Source: Melampsora larici-populina 98AG31 (Eukaryota > Basidiomycota > Pucciniomycetes > Pucciniales > Melampsoraceae). Taken from it: 64,000 nucleotides of DNA. Both the position numbers and the translations under genes were made by a program. The stretch covers positions 148,397 through 212,396 of the forward strand of contig NW_006768842.1 of NCBI RefSeq assembly GCF_000204055.1, given 5' to 3'. The notes under the pieces were generated by a model. It saw only the letters and a program-made list of their open reading frames with translations. It searched no databases and was not told where the DNA came from. Shown piece by piece: positions 1-11,535 of this stretch (positions are counted from its first letter, which is position 1; each line of letters starts with the position of its first letter).

Positions 1-130
1 AAGTGAATCACTAACTTGTTGATTTGTATTTGACACGTAGGACATAGAAGGTGTTATCAATGTCCAACACGACTGCTATAAAAGCAAATGTAACATTAAG
101 AAAGTGAGGCCGACCATGATTGAATGACGT

Positions 131-519
131 GTGTCGAAAAGGTTGGATTTTGCTGTTGTTCACGAAAGTACCATGGATCACATCTTAAACTCGGGCGCCT
201 TCTATTCAGCGGAGATGCATCGTAAGTATTCTAGGATACAATTGGAAGACAGCCAATCCGATGATTGGGTTGTGGCTGTGGAAAAAGGCCTTGCGACTTG
301 GGAAGCTGCCGTTAAAAAAAAGACGATTCAAAAGAAAAGAAGCGGCAAAAAGAAAAAGATAAATTGTTAGGTAGCCAAACGGGTCAATTTGCTGCACACA
401 AGAAAAGGAAACGCAATCAAAATCAAAACCCGGCACAGTTTGGACCTTCCAACTCCAAGCTTATTGATAGGTATTTATCAAGCAGACAACCTGTACCTGG
501 CCCTTCCAATTCTACCTGA
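131..519 (+). pseudogene. 3' end of a lysine-rich ORF with a frameshift (partial)
   Basis: The frame from about 131 encodes a hydrophilic segment (DFAVVHEST, MDHILNSG, DSQSDDWVV) and then stops at 368-370 in a Lys-rich tail. If the frame is shifted by one base inside the eight-A run at 314-321, coding continues (KEKKRQKEKDKLLG ... PSNSKLIDRYLSS) to a TGA at 517-519. The change of frame at a homopolymer suggests one continuous C-terminal region broken by an indel or a base-call error. No ATG is needed at 131; the upstream part may lie outside the window or in an exon not recognised. Function unknown; a remnant of a transposon-borne gene is possible. Confidence 0.35.
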
Positions 520-1468
520 AAACATAAATGCAAGGGTTTGTTTCAATTCTCACATTATTTCATGACTGTAATGTATGATTAAGAATTTGATCAAAGTCAC
601 AATATTTTTAATCAACCTTTATTCTCACTTTTGTCTAATTGTTTTTTATCGTGCAACATATGATCAATTTCAACTTCATCTTTTATCTTCGCAAGAGCAA
701 AGAAATCAATCAAACACTCAAACAAACGTTTTGTTATTTATTTAAAAGATAAATACAAAATGCATGGTTCAAACACCATCTAATTCGTTATATTGCCAAG
801 ATATCCTGTAACCCAATATTAGATTTGTTTGACTTAAAAGATAACCTTTGAATGTTTCAAACACCGACTAATTGGGTCACTTGCTATTTACAAGAAGATG
901 AGCATTCCATTAAGTTCATCTCAGATCATCTCGGTGTTAAAAAGAAAATATAACCTTTAACTTTCAAAGGTAAAGGTTACACCACAAGATCAGCATGACA
1001 ATAACAATCCTTTCACCTTCAAAGGAAAAGATATCCGATGACATCTTATCCTTTGGGCGTTCAAAGGATAAGATATCCTTTAAATTTTTAAGATATCAAA
1101 TCAAGTACCTCCTTTAACTTGCAAAGATATCAAGTCAATCGGTGTTCAAAGGGCAAGAGAAATTGAAGATATCAGAAAGATTCATCGATATCGTCAACAT
1201 TATTATTTAAGGAACAATAATATTCCTTTTGAACGATGAACTTCTTTGATATTATATAACATTCCTTTCGCGCACACCTTATCACAGTTTCTCTTATACT
1301 TGTCCAATCTTATAACTTCTCCAATGCCTTGCATTCTTCAAAAACATCATCTTTTGTGCCACATCGACTGAGTGAGGAAATCTCAAACGTTCACATCCTT
1401 CTACCGCGGGGCCGGACCCTATAATTTGAAATTGTCTTTGGGCACCGACTTCAACTTCCATTTCCTTC
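520..1468. other. AT-rich intergenic region with short inverted repeats
   Basis: No coding region recognised. Between about 930 and 1150 the motif AAGATATC/GATATCCTTT and its complement recur several times (CAAAGG ... CCTTTG), so this stretch can form small hairpins. A TATATAA element lies at 1253-1259, upstream of the nine-exon gene. Confidence 0.45.
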
Positions 1469-1537
1469 ATGTCATTTCTCTTTTTGTTTCCTCGCATCTT
1501 CCCTCACACTCAAGACCAACCATCTTCCCCGTCACCA

Positions 1538-3782
1538 ATGTCTTCTCGCAGTCAACGATCTAAGACCTACCAACGGGCCACCAAATCGCAAACCAGTCCT
1601 CAACAACAGCACTCGAATCACAACACTCCCAGCGTTTCAGGCTCTCGTGCATCCACACGTTCTCAAAAAAGGAAACTCACACAAAACCAACCATCCTCGC
1701 CTTCGCCCGGTTCGACTCGTCCTCAACAATATAAGCCGTACCAACGTCCAATTGCTTCACAGCCAAGTCTTCCAGCTCATCACTCGACTCATCGCAACAC
1801 TCCAAGGTCCTCGGTTTCAAGATCTACTCGATATCAAAACAGACATCAACAGCGTGAAACAACGGAAGACCTCGAAACTCACAATTCCCAAAGGTCCAAT
1901 CCTGTCGAAGAAAATCAGAAAAACTTAGAAGGACATGATGGATCTCCTCAAAAGGCCGCTGAGGATTCACAGAGGGAAGACTCCGAAGAACCTTTCAATC
2001 AGAATGATTTAAAATTATTCAACGCTGGCTCTGATGATAACAACGGAACCAACCACAGTGCTTATAAACCCGAAGAAAGCAGTGATCGTGATAGCAGTGA
2101 ACAGGATGAACGTGAAGACAATCATCGTAAGTTATCCATCGATTTTGAATTAGATCGAAATTGATCATATTGATTTCTGTGATCTTAGCCTCCGAAGGTG
2201 TCGCAGTCCGGAACACGTCTCGAACTATGTTGAACAACCATAGCAGACAGACTGCTTTCTCTTCCCATATGACCGGACCTCAATCCCAATCCTTCGAAAG
2301 AATTGCTACTTGGGCGGATCTCGATCAAGATGCTCGCACAGTTGGACGAAAGCTATGTAACGTGAGTTAGACAAACCAATGAAACCTTAATAACCGTTAC
2401 TGATTTTCGTATCTGACAGGTTACTGGTAGTGAGGAGCAATTCCATGCCTGCATGGTGGCCACTCTATCGATGCGCCAAGAAATGATAGTGTTATCAAAT
2501 CAGCTGGAAGAAATCAAGAGGCAAATAAGCAAAATACCTCGTGGAGTAGGCTGTGCTTGGAAAGAACAAGAGCACACTGAACTCAAAGTAAGTCGTCTGC
2601 TAAGTCCCATTTGGAAAATAATATTTCCAATTTGCATTTGAACCAATCTGACATTTGCTGAATGCATTGTCATCATCTCTATAGGCAGTTGTTCGATCTA
2701 CAGCGCTCAAGAAAATCATGGACGGTGATCTTCAGGCATACACCGCTAAGGAGAACAAATTCATCAATGAGGACCCGCTTCCCTTCTGTTTGTATGGAAA
2801 AGTTATGGTAAATGCGCTTCCCATGTCTTCAAGTGTTTCTTCAAGAACTAATAATTTGTTTAACAAAATAGACTGACATCTTAGGTAAACCAACCGAATG
2901 GAAGAAGGAACATCTTCCACCACGATATGGTGTTGACCCAGACAACAAATCCAGCCGTGCATTTCATTCCTTGGTAAATACTGTATTGAAGGAGGTCAGA
3001 AAAGATTTTGAAACTGTGGTAAGCCATTCTGTTATGCCTGCTTGACTTGTCCACCTATCTGACCAACCATCATAAGCTCCTTCAAAACATCTATCTTCCG
3101 GATCGAAAAACACCACGTGTCGATGCCCCGGTACCAATTCTGGACACTATAATTGTCAAAGTAAGTAACTTTTGATCGTGGCATGTGGTTACATGCTGAA
3201 CCTGTGTATTCCCCGTATGCACAGCTGTACCAAAAGGAACACGGTGTCAGTGGGCAAGTTCTAGTCACCAAAGAGGTACTCGACCAGGTAGGCTACCTTT
3301 GATCATCACGATATGCATGGCTGGTCAGTTCACCATGTTGTTTATCTATGTGCAACTCATACCTTATAACTTACCCCTGTCTATGTCCGCCTATCAGAGG
3401 ATGCAAGCAATCCACTGGGGGTTAAACCGTAATACAAAGAATTTTAAGTATGGCTCCCGATCGTTGTGGGATGTCATCGATGAACAATTGGAACACTTAC
3501 GCACTAAATCCACACGATACCGTCACGCGTAAGTGATACTATCTCCTTGAAATACTACCACCTTCCAAATACTTACTGGGGGAATTTCACAGGTTTTTTA
3601 CGTTATGTGACCAAAATGACATCAATCGAATCGATGGTACCAAGAATTTTGCCCAATTGAAGGAATCTACTGACTTCTCTATGCCAACTGAGACACAAAT
3701 TCAAGAAGAAATCGAGTATTTGAATCAAACTTTTGGTACGGAACAGTCAGCAGACGAGGTGTTGCATGTACACGAAGTCTAG
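1538..3782 (+). CDS. Nine-exon gene of unknown function, intact (555 aa)
   Basis: Nine exons join in frame through GT-AG introns of about 55-110 bp: 1538-2126, 2189-2361, 2420-2587, 2685-2807, 2872-3018, 3077-3160, 3225-3287, 3398-3528, 3593-3782 (TAG). The sum is 1668 nt. The first ~190 residues are low complexity, rich in Ser, Gln, Pro and Arg, then acidic. The rest is more ordinary, with ERIATWADLDQDAR, a likely coiled stretch (MIVLSNQLEEIKRQISK), PTEWKKEHLPPRYG and KEVRKDFETV. No catalytic motif, signal peptide or membrane segment was recognised. An in-frame ATG at 1469 would add 23 mostly hydrophobic residues; 1538 was preferred because the Ser/Arg-rich region starts there. Consistent splice phase over eight introns argues for a real gene, possibly of a lineage-specific family. 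Function unknown. Confidence 0.75.
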
Positions 3783-5201
3783 GTTTGATGCATGGTTCTA
3801 TGACATACAGACTACTTCGGTCTATGTTTTCATTTCTTCTTTGATTTCTTATTTTAACTCTTCTTTGATCTCTCTTAACTCTTATTTTATCTCTTATTTT
3901 ATCTCTTATCAATGGCTCATTTGTACATAAGTCTTTTCCCTCGTCTTTTTTTTTGTATATCATTGTCAACTCTTATTTTGATTTCTCATTAATCTCAATG
4001 TGGATTTTTATGTATTTGAGTCGACTCAATTATAGCAATTAACACGAAGTCATCTGCAATATTATATTCTGTTTGTGTTTCATTAAACAATTACAAAGTG
4101 ACAAAATTTATTGAGTCAATAAATCAAGGCATTCATGTCCTTGCGACCAATGATGGTTGATGGCCTCAACCAGTTTCGAGCAAGTGACAACTGGTTGAAT
4201 CACCAGTCTTGCAAAACACGGGTTACAACACCGTAAAACGGCCACGTGTGGCCAACGATGGTCACCACCAAAGAAAAACCTGGTCCTCAACCGTGACTCG
4301 ACCCCGGCTGAGGACCCGTTAGAGGGGGTTCGTGGTGTAATGGTCCTCGGCCTCGGCCGGCTCCAGTTTCGTTCCCAAAGTTTCGGTGAATAGAACCGCT
4401 CAGGAACCGCTGGAACCGGTGTCGCCGATGCCGTTTCGGACACCGTTCCACGAACGGTTCAGGAACGAGCCCCCGTCAGCCACCGTTTGAGAACGGTGGC
4501 TGATGCGGTGGTGAGGTAGTTTCTTTGACACCGGCTGAAATCGGTGTCGAACTGAACAGTAACCGTGTGGAAACGGTCACCGCGGGCCAAAGGCGGTCTC
4601 CCCTATCCTGTGTGCGAGACTGAGGTAACTTGCAAATGTTTGCAAGTCTGAGCTCTTCTGAAGGTAAATGGGAAGAAAGAAAAGGGACCATAGAGTATAT
4701 AAAGAATCTATGAAAAAACCAAAATCAAATGATTCTTAAGGCCATAAGATTTTGAGAAATAAAAAAGAATCCAAGAATATAAAAGAAATCGAATTTCAGA
4801 ATCCAATTGATCATCTAAAGGTCGTCAGTAAGAGTAAAAAAGTACAACTTCCAGCCACTGAAGCCAAAATCAAAGTATCTCTTCTTCTACGAGACTGAAT
4901 CATTCCTACTATCGAATTCATACCAGGAATCGAAGCTATTCAAAGAAAATCAAAGAAATCAACCAAATCAAAAGATTTGTTTTGATTGAGAAAAGAGGTA
5001 AGAAATCCGAGACTTTTAAAGTTCCACTTGAACTATAAGTGGTTGAAACTGAAGTACATAGTTTGGCATAAGTGGTGATTTGTGATTCTAATGTGTTTTC
5101 TAATATCCTAACTGACTAGTGAGATTTAGATTAGTTTTCTTTGTTTTGTTTTTTGTTTTCTTAAGCGGCCAAGACTCCCCTGTAGTTATGGCTGCTATAG
5201 T
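3783..5201. other. Intergenic; GC-rich array of hairpins followed by AT-rich DNA
   Basis: No gene recognised. About 4200-4620 is much more GC-rich than its surroundings and is built from imperfect inverted repeats around ACCG/CGGT cores (for example CAGCCACCG ... CGGTGGCTG near 4477-4505). A similar hairpin-rich stretch lies at about 11570-11730, on the other side of the CACTA transposon, which may have split a single older repeat. From 4690 to 5160 the DNA is A-rich without coding potential. Confidence 0.4.
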
Positions 5202-5204
5202 CCA

Positions 5205-5415
5205 CACCCCGGGCAAACAGATGACGTTACATACGTAGCGTCGCCCCGACGCCTCGGGCCCGCGTGTGAAGCGTCAGATGTTACATATGTTGGAATTTGG
5301 CGGGGTCGGCTGTCATTATGTAGCGTCAACTACATAACTTGGCGTCAGCTACCTTCATGACCTATCCAGCCTACCCATCATCAGCGTCACCAACCGTCAC
5401 ACTCATCCCCTATCA
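5205..5415 (+). repeat. Left terminal inverted repeat of the CACTA element
   Basis: Pairs with 11253-11460. It contains about six GCGTC/GCGTCA motifs at irregular spacing, several followed by a TTACATA or TACATA, as expected for subterminal transposase-binding sites of CACTA elements. Confidence 0.92.
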
Positions 5416-5658
5416 TCCGGTTTAGTCCGGCGTCTTGGACTGTATCGCACAGTCGGATACTGATGACCTCATTCGGCTCCTTTCAGTGTGTCGATGCTCA
5501 ACATGCACAGCCGAGGCGGATTTGCAAACATCAACTGGTGAGCGCCGATGAACTTCCTCAGCCCCTTTCGTTCTGACTGACGCTATTCCACGCTAGTTCT
5601 TCTTACAATTTCGTAATTGGCCCACGCTAATCCAATGGCACGACTATATTTTATGGCC

Positions 5659-5666
5659 TATAAAAG
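5659..5666 (+). promoter_or_regulatory. TATA box of the accessory gene
   Basis: TATAAAAG lies 131 bp upstream of the ATG at 5797, just inside the left TIR region, a plausible core promoter for the plus-strand gene of the transposon. Confidence 0.5.
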
Positions 5667-5796
5667 CCAAAGTAAGTGCCTCTCTTGGGTCCGTCACTCA
5701 TCTCGCTTTTATAAACAAAAAAATTCCTTATCCACTCATATTGCCTGGTTCCCTTACATCTCCTCATAGCTTATTTACTTCTTTCACATCGGCCTC

Positions 5797-7779
5797 ATGG
5801 ATCTCTCTCAGCTTGAGTCACTATTGCAAGAAACCACCAAGAAACTTGCTGCCCAGACGCAAGTGATCGCCCAGATGCAAAGTCAAGCTAATTCCCGCGA
5901 ACAAGCTTACGACACCTTACTCAAGAAGTTTGAAGACGTTGCAATAAAACCACCTCCGAAGTCAAAATCCAAAACCAAATTGAAGGACCAACCTGCTGCC
6001 GGAAGCTCAATGCCGCAGCCGCCTTCTGCAACCACCTCGCGCATGACCCCCACACCCAAACGCCGCAGCTCCACAGCCACACCTAAGAAGGCGACGATCC
6101 CGCGAAAGTCGACCCCCAAGTCATCACCAGCTGTGAAGTCTGCAAGACGTGCTTCCGGCCCTCCGCCCAAAGCATCCCCCAAACGAAGCCCTTATGAGTT
6201 AGAGATGAAGACGCTTCCAGCAGGTTTTACATCTACAAAGGTGTGTTTTCATTCATTCTGTAATTTGGTCGCAGTTCAGTCCTAATGATTGTCTTTAGGA
6301 ATCATTTTTCACTTTTATCCGAGTCATTTGGGACTTGGCGAAGGCCGGTTCAGTACCTGTGGCCCCCGATCCAGCGCTTCTGAAAGAATTCAATTTGAAA
6401 TTCTCTGATTCAGCTCAGATCTCAGCGGTCGCCGATTCCGCAGAGAGTACGGAGCTTGTTCCTCAAACTGAGATCATCTCTCTTCGAGAAGCCCGAGCCG
6501 GTTGTGTCAAGATTGGTAGGGGGATCATATATGTGCAAGATTTCTTCGTCCGATATTCGCTCGCGATGTTGGCCAAACTTGGAATTCGTAAATGGGGTCC
6601 CAATCTGGAAGATGCCCCTGACTCGATCTGGAACGAGGCCTGTCGCATCAGCGCAATCCGAATCTATCGAATGTGGGTAACTGGAAAAGCTTTTCCAAAT
6701 GCCGACCCCAAATTTGTCAACAACCTTCTTCTACTCGAAAAAACCTACAACCACTATGTGCATTATTTGATGGCTCAGAAGTTCAAGAAGGAATCAAAAG
6801 AGGCTGGGAAGAATCAAAAAGACGATGCAAAAAAGGTAGCTCAAAGGGCTTGTCAACGTGTAAGTCGATTCCCTGCTTTTCCTTGATACCACGAACATAC
6901 ACTCATTCTTTTTGGAGTTGATAGCTTTGCAAACGCCGCTACAAACACGCCGAGGCGCACAATTTGCCTGAACGGTACATCAAAATGCTGCGCAAGGTCG
7001 ATGCTCACAGCGATGACGAACTTGATCCCGAGCGAGGCATCCACATTGTCAAACAACCAATCTATCGATCTGAGCAAGCTGACATCTTTATACGACGTTT
7101 GGACGAGCACATGAAAAATTCGGACACAATTCTTGGCAAACGTTCTCAAGCGCACTTGCGTCTTCGTCCCGCAAAACCAATCATGTCAACTTTCACCAAG
7201 CCCCCTCAAGGCCTACCGCTTGACTTTTACAACCCAGAATGGTGGAACACCAGCCTTTCCCAAGCGCAGCGCGACATGATAGGAGACTGCTTCAACGTAA
7301 TGTTTCTTCGGGATCCATTGGTTTCTCTGATGGGTAGATCTCATCCGGACGAGAAGCTTAGCGACCAAAAATTTACCGAGAAGCATTGGGCCAGAGCGAC
7401 CAAGGCCTATGACTTGGAACACTTGAACGTAGGTGTCGGAAATTGGAGTGATGGATCTGGTTCTGATGATGAAGACGAGGAGTCTGGAATAGATTTAGGT
7501 GATACTGACGATGAAGATGACGAGGAGGAGGAGGAGGAGGAGGAGGAGGTGGTAGTGGTAGAGGAGGAAGAGGAGGAGGAGGAGGAGGGGGAACAGCAAA
7601 AAAAGAAGGGTAAGGCTAAGGCTACAAAGGTAGATTGGGCGGATTCCCCTGAATTTGAAAGGCCCATTGGTGAAAAGCCCATCCGTGGGACGGGTGAGTA
7701 TTATGTGGAGGATGAAGAAATTTTTGAGGCGGAAGATGAGGCTCGTGCAAACAGGTGGGATAAGTGGAATGATGCTTGA
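5797..7779 (+). CDS. Accessory protein gene of the CACTA element (619 aa, unknown function)
   Basis: Three exons join in frame: 5797-6240, 6299-6859 and 6925-7779 (TGA), giving 619 residues. The N-terminal ~45 residues look like a coiled coil (LESLLQETTKKLAAQTQ). Then comes a basic, Pro/Ser/Lys-rich region (about 50-140), a folded-looking middle (about 150-480), and a very acidic tail with long Glu/Asp runs from GAG and GAT codon repeats (7460-7600). It sits inside the transposon, convergent with the transposase, where CACTA elements often carry a second protein that binds the subterminal repeats. That role is inferred from position only; no known domain was recognised. The frame is fully open, unlike the transposase. 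Confidence 0.8.
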
Positions 7780-8274
7780 GATATATTCCTGTTTCCTGTC
7801 TTCTCGGCCCACTTGTGTACCTTCCTCTTTATGCGTTTGTTCTTCACTTGTTCATTTCAGTATTGGCTTGTTTACTCGGTTTCTTTTTGCTAGACTCAGC
7901 TTGATCCCATTCTGAAAGTCTTTGTTTTGTTGTACGGTTCATTTTTCTTGTTTTCCTTCTGTCATCTGTTCTCATTATGCTTTCTCATTCTTATAAACCA
8001 AAAAAATTTGTTTCTCGTGTATATAATTGCAATGTTAATAGTTTTTTAAAAAAAACACAGAGACAAAGTTAGAGAGCAGCAACATGAGTTCTACATTGGA
8101 GTGAAACGGCCTTCGATGCTCTTGGATAGATTAAAACGTCAGAGGGTGATATTTCATAACGGACGTGGGGTAAAACCACAAGACTCAATCTCATATATAA
8201 AAAAAAAGAGATTACAACGGAAGATACAGACTGATTTCGAAAGTGGAAAAAGATATTACAACATATTAAAACTA
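7780..8274. other. 3' ends of the convergent CACTA genes
   Basis: T-rich sequence between the stop codons of the accessory gene and the transposase, holding both 3' untranslated regions. No other gene seen. Confidence 0.5.
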
Positions 8275-11231
8275 TCATATCATGGTCGGATCAGTGTCAA
8301 TGTCCATTGCCATGTTCTCTTCAGCTATTTGAGAAGCGTAAAATTCTTCCATGTCCTGAGTATTTCCGGGGTTTATGTGTTGTTCTCCAGAAGTCAACGT
8401 CATAACAAGTAAGCTAGGGCTATTCAGACCCATGGTCCAAGCTGGTAGTCTTCTATGAGCCAATGGTGAGACTATCAAATTAACCGGAATGATTCTCCTG
8501 TGCAATCCTTCAACAACGCGGGTGATTCCTAACTTTTTGAAGACCGGATTCAGCACTTCATCTTCAACTTCTGATAATGCCTGCACCATTGCTAGCTTTT
8601 CCAAAGGTTCATCTAATTGCAAGATATGCAGTATTTTCACACAAGATATCTTTCCATCAACTTCAATTGTTACGATGTTGTTGGGGGACTTCTTGCTGTA
8701 TCAAATGCCATATCGTCCGTCAAGCCCTGCGACCTCGTGCACAAAAGGTCCTAAGACACGCGCCCCATCTGGATATGGTACCTTCCTGAAGTTAATCCAC
8801 TGATCATCCTGAGCATGATAATAATCGAAGAGATGGTCGTATGTAAGATCGTCCACCTCAAAGGCCGGACCAATGTTTCTTTGACTTTTTCCAAGATTCG
8901 TCGTGTCAGGAGGCGATCGAGCGAGTAATCTTTGAAGATGACAAAAACGGCGCATTGTGGTTTGAGCCATTTGTTCTACAGGAAAACATAATTCGTCAAT
9001 CAATCAAGCATAGCATTGGTACAAACAATAGTTGTTGAACTCACCGACTTTCCCATTTGTATTGATTTTCTGCAGAAATCCACACAGGCGCTCACCAGCG
9101 AATTCCGCGACCCCCAACATCGGGCCCCACCATTCCATTTGTGATGCGAGATGAATGGCATAGTGGTGATTGGGCTTGATGTTGACATTTGGGTCGATCT
9201 TTTTGGATGTGGTCGTATATTTGTAGTAGGCTACTTTAAATCGCTGGGAATCACCTACCCGAATTACTCGTGATGCCACAATATGGGTGCACTCCACAAG
9301 CGCACAAAAATTTTGCAGTAAGATCGCAAGGTGAGGATTTGCTTGACCACTGATGTAATCTTCGTGTTTCCCAAGGAGGACGTCCACGGCTGCCAAAGGC
9401 AAGTGAATAGCAAACAGGGCGTGCCATTCACTGGCCTTCAGCTTGCCGTTTGCAGCGGTCCCAAGACCCTTTGGAATTCTTGTCATACCCGTAGGGACCT
9501 TCACCTCCCTCAAATTCTTGAGCATTGCAACTATCAAACCTGGTGTAAGCCATTCAGTAGTATCGTCAAGGGCATCTTCAAGAGCATCCAAGTCGATTTC
9601 GGCTTGGTCCAATTGCTGTTCGTCTAGCTGTTTTTTAACTTCAAATGCCCATCGATAACGAAAATGATTGGCAAGGACCCCCTTGAACCAGTTGTGCATA
9701 ATTCCAAGACCAACACTCGAAACTGGGTCCCAATAATGCAGCTGGTTGAGCTCAGACCATCGGACACCGGTACGCTTAACCATTTTGCTTTGTTGATCCA
9801 TCGTCGTGCATGCCTTCCAAGAGTGTGCCGCATCCATAACTTCCCTCCTAGTTCGCTTACGTCCAACCATCATTTTTGAGATATCGACTTTCAGACACTT
9901 ACACCGACAACAGAAGAGCGTGCCTGAATGAGACGTGAACCCCACAACCTTGTGATTTGCAACGGTATCGCCCACAAGAATGCTGAGCCGAACTATTACC
10001 TTGCGTCTTTCCGGATGTCGATGTGTCTGAATCATGACTCCACGTCCGAGTTGGACTAGTTGGTCAATGAGTGGGGCAAGTACATGAGTTGTTGTCGTCA
10101 TGTCCGGTTGGCCTGGAGCAGGGACGACTGCAGCGAGATAAGTGAACCTGATATGATGACGATCTTGAGGTGGCAGATTTAAGCAGTGAAGCGCAAAGAT
10201 CCCAATTGATGCTTGTCGTCCTGAAATCTTGTTCCCCAGAGGGTTGAACCAATCCACGAACAGCGAGAACCCCAATCGTAATACATGAGACGAGCTATCT
10301 TTGGACGATGATGTTTTGATTCCGGGATATAGAGCGGTCCAAGCTTGTGATTGAACATAATCCAAGACACCATTCGACTCTGATTTGCATTTTTCATCCC
10401 ATTTGTCGATAGCATCTTCAACATTAACTTGGGATAGAAACCAAGTTAACCATTGCTGAAAGTCTTGCAGCACGAAAGTTGACACAGGCGTCCTCGTTTT
10501 GTGATTATTTCCAGAACGTCGCGGCTTTTGATGTTTATGAATTATTGATGGTAGTTCAGGGATTTGGTGTGAGATGAATAGGTCCGTTTGGCATGGGTCG
10601 CAGTTGCTTAGCTCTCGATAACCACATTCTGTAGGCGCCGTCTCGATGTCGTATAATGAAAAGCACATAGGGCAGCAGACCAAACGCTTGATTGAGGCCT
10701 CGAGATCCAACCGCTTGGTGATTGTTCGCACGTCTTTTGGTATAGAGCCAATCCAGTCTTTGGTGAGCCGAGTTCGAGAGGTCAAGTCGATGATCCGGAC
10801 GAGGTAATCTCGCGCCACGCGACAATTGGCACGAGTCATACTACAAGCCAAGTAGATCCAAGCGATGAAAAAAGTTACAAGGTCTACAAGTGAACGTGAT
10901 TTGATGTTTGTCAGCTATGCAAAGGATGAGAGAATTAGGCACATGAATACTTACAGACTAGTTCAGTCGTGGCTCCAGATGGCTCGACTGTGTCTGATGA
11001 TTCAGACGAAGAGTATTCTGGCTCGGGTTCAGTGGGAACCTTCATTTTTGAAGCAAATTGTTCAATCAAGTTTGACATCATTTGGGTTTCAAGGTCTTCC
11101 TGATGATTATCGAGATGCCTTCGTCGAGTTCTGGGATGAACCATTTGGCCAGGAACTGGTTTACCATTATCGTCCGTACATATTCGTGTGTTACACTCGG
11201 TGCAAGTGCAGTGAACCAATGAATCTGACAT
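8275..11231 (-). pseudogene. Tnp2-family CACTA transposase with one in-frame TGA
   Basis: On the minus strand the exons are 11231-10955, 10883-9045 and 8975-8275, joined by introns of 71 and 69 bp with matching phase. Exon 1 (MSDSLVHCTC) has a Cys-rich start (CTCTECNTRIC). Exon 2 holds the Tnp2 core: a second Cys cluster (CCPMCFSLYD), then LFVDWFNPLGNKISG, ALHCLNLPP, TLFCCRCKC, HYWDPVSSVGLGIMHNWFKG and HYAIHLASQMEWWGPM. This matches the Tnp2 transposases of fungal CACTA elements, which cut and paste DNA at the TIRs. Exon 3 is interrupted by TGA at 8701-8703; the same frame stays open for another 141 codons to 8275, so the C-terminal part is still recognisable. CGA is a likely ancestral codon. 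Whether the shortened protein works is unknown. Confidence 0.85.
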
Positions 11232-11252
11232 GATCAAAAATATAGTTGATGT

Positions 11253-11460
11253 TGACAGGGGATGAGTGCGACGGTTGGTGACGCTGATGATGGGTCGGCT
11301 GGATAAGTAAAGGTAGCTGACGCCAAGTTATGTAGTTGACGCTACATATTGACAGCCGACCCCGCCAAATTCCGGCATATGTAACATCTGACGCTTCACA
11401 CGCGGGCCCGAGGCGTCGGGGCGACGCTACGTATGTAACGTCATCTGTTTGCCCGGGGTG
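11253..11460 (-). repeat. Right terminal inverted repeat of the CACTA element
   Basis: Reverse complement of 5205-5415 with a small number of substitutions and short indels. It overlaps the 5' flank of the transposase gene, so the TIR probably includes its promoter. Confidence 0.92.
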
Positions 11461-11535
11461 CCATCTGGGTAGTGATGCCCCTGAGTTTAGTGTTTTTTTG
11501 GCCACAGGCAGGGGTTCGAGTCCCTGGGGTTCTGT
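11461..11535 (+). other. tRNA/SINE-like A-box and B-box relic split by the CACTA insertion
   Basis: GGTTCGAGTCC near 11513-11523 matches the RNA polymerase III B-box consensus. Joining the two flanks of the transposon (removing one CCA) places TAGTCCATCTGGGTAGTG, resembling a tRNA A-box, about 56 bp upstream. The acceptor stem is not complementary, and a run of T between the boxes would terminate polymerase III, so this is at most a decayed tRNA-derived repeat. Confidence 0.25.

Larger units (their letters stand above)
5205..11460. mobile_element. Complete CACTA (EnSpm/CMC-type) DNA transposon, 6256 bp
   Basis: Both ends read CACCCCGGGCAAACAG inward, and the inverted repeats continue for about 210 bp with few mismatches (5205-5415 and 11253-11460). 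The element is bounded by the direct repeat CCA at 5202-5204 and 11461-11463, the 3-bp target duplication typical of CACTA elements. Inside are two convergent genes: an accessory ORF on the plus strand (5797-7779) and a Tnp2-family transposase on the minus strand (8275-11231). The ends begin CAC but then diverge from CACTA. The TIRs are strongly conserved, yet the transposase has an in-frame TGA, so this copy may need a transposase supplied in trans. Confidence 0.92.

Noticed and set aside
1000..1150. A CRISPR-like or regularly spaced repeat array
   Set aside because: The GATATCC words are irregularly spaced and lie in both orientations; this is a eukaryotic AT-rich promoter region.
7407..7812. 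Long Ser- or Leu-rich minus-strand ORFs opposite the CACTA accessory gene
   Set aside because: They mirror the GAG/GAT repeats that code the acidic tail on the plus strand; the plus-strand frame continues across exons and explains the sequence.
11461..11535. A functional tRNA gene
   Set aside because: Only A- and B-box-like words are present, with no matching acceptor stem, an internal T-run, and a 6.3-kb insertion in the A-box.
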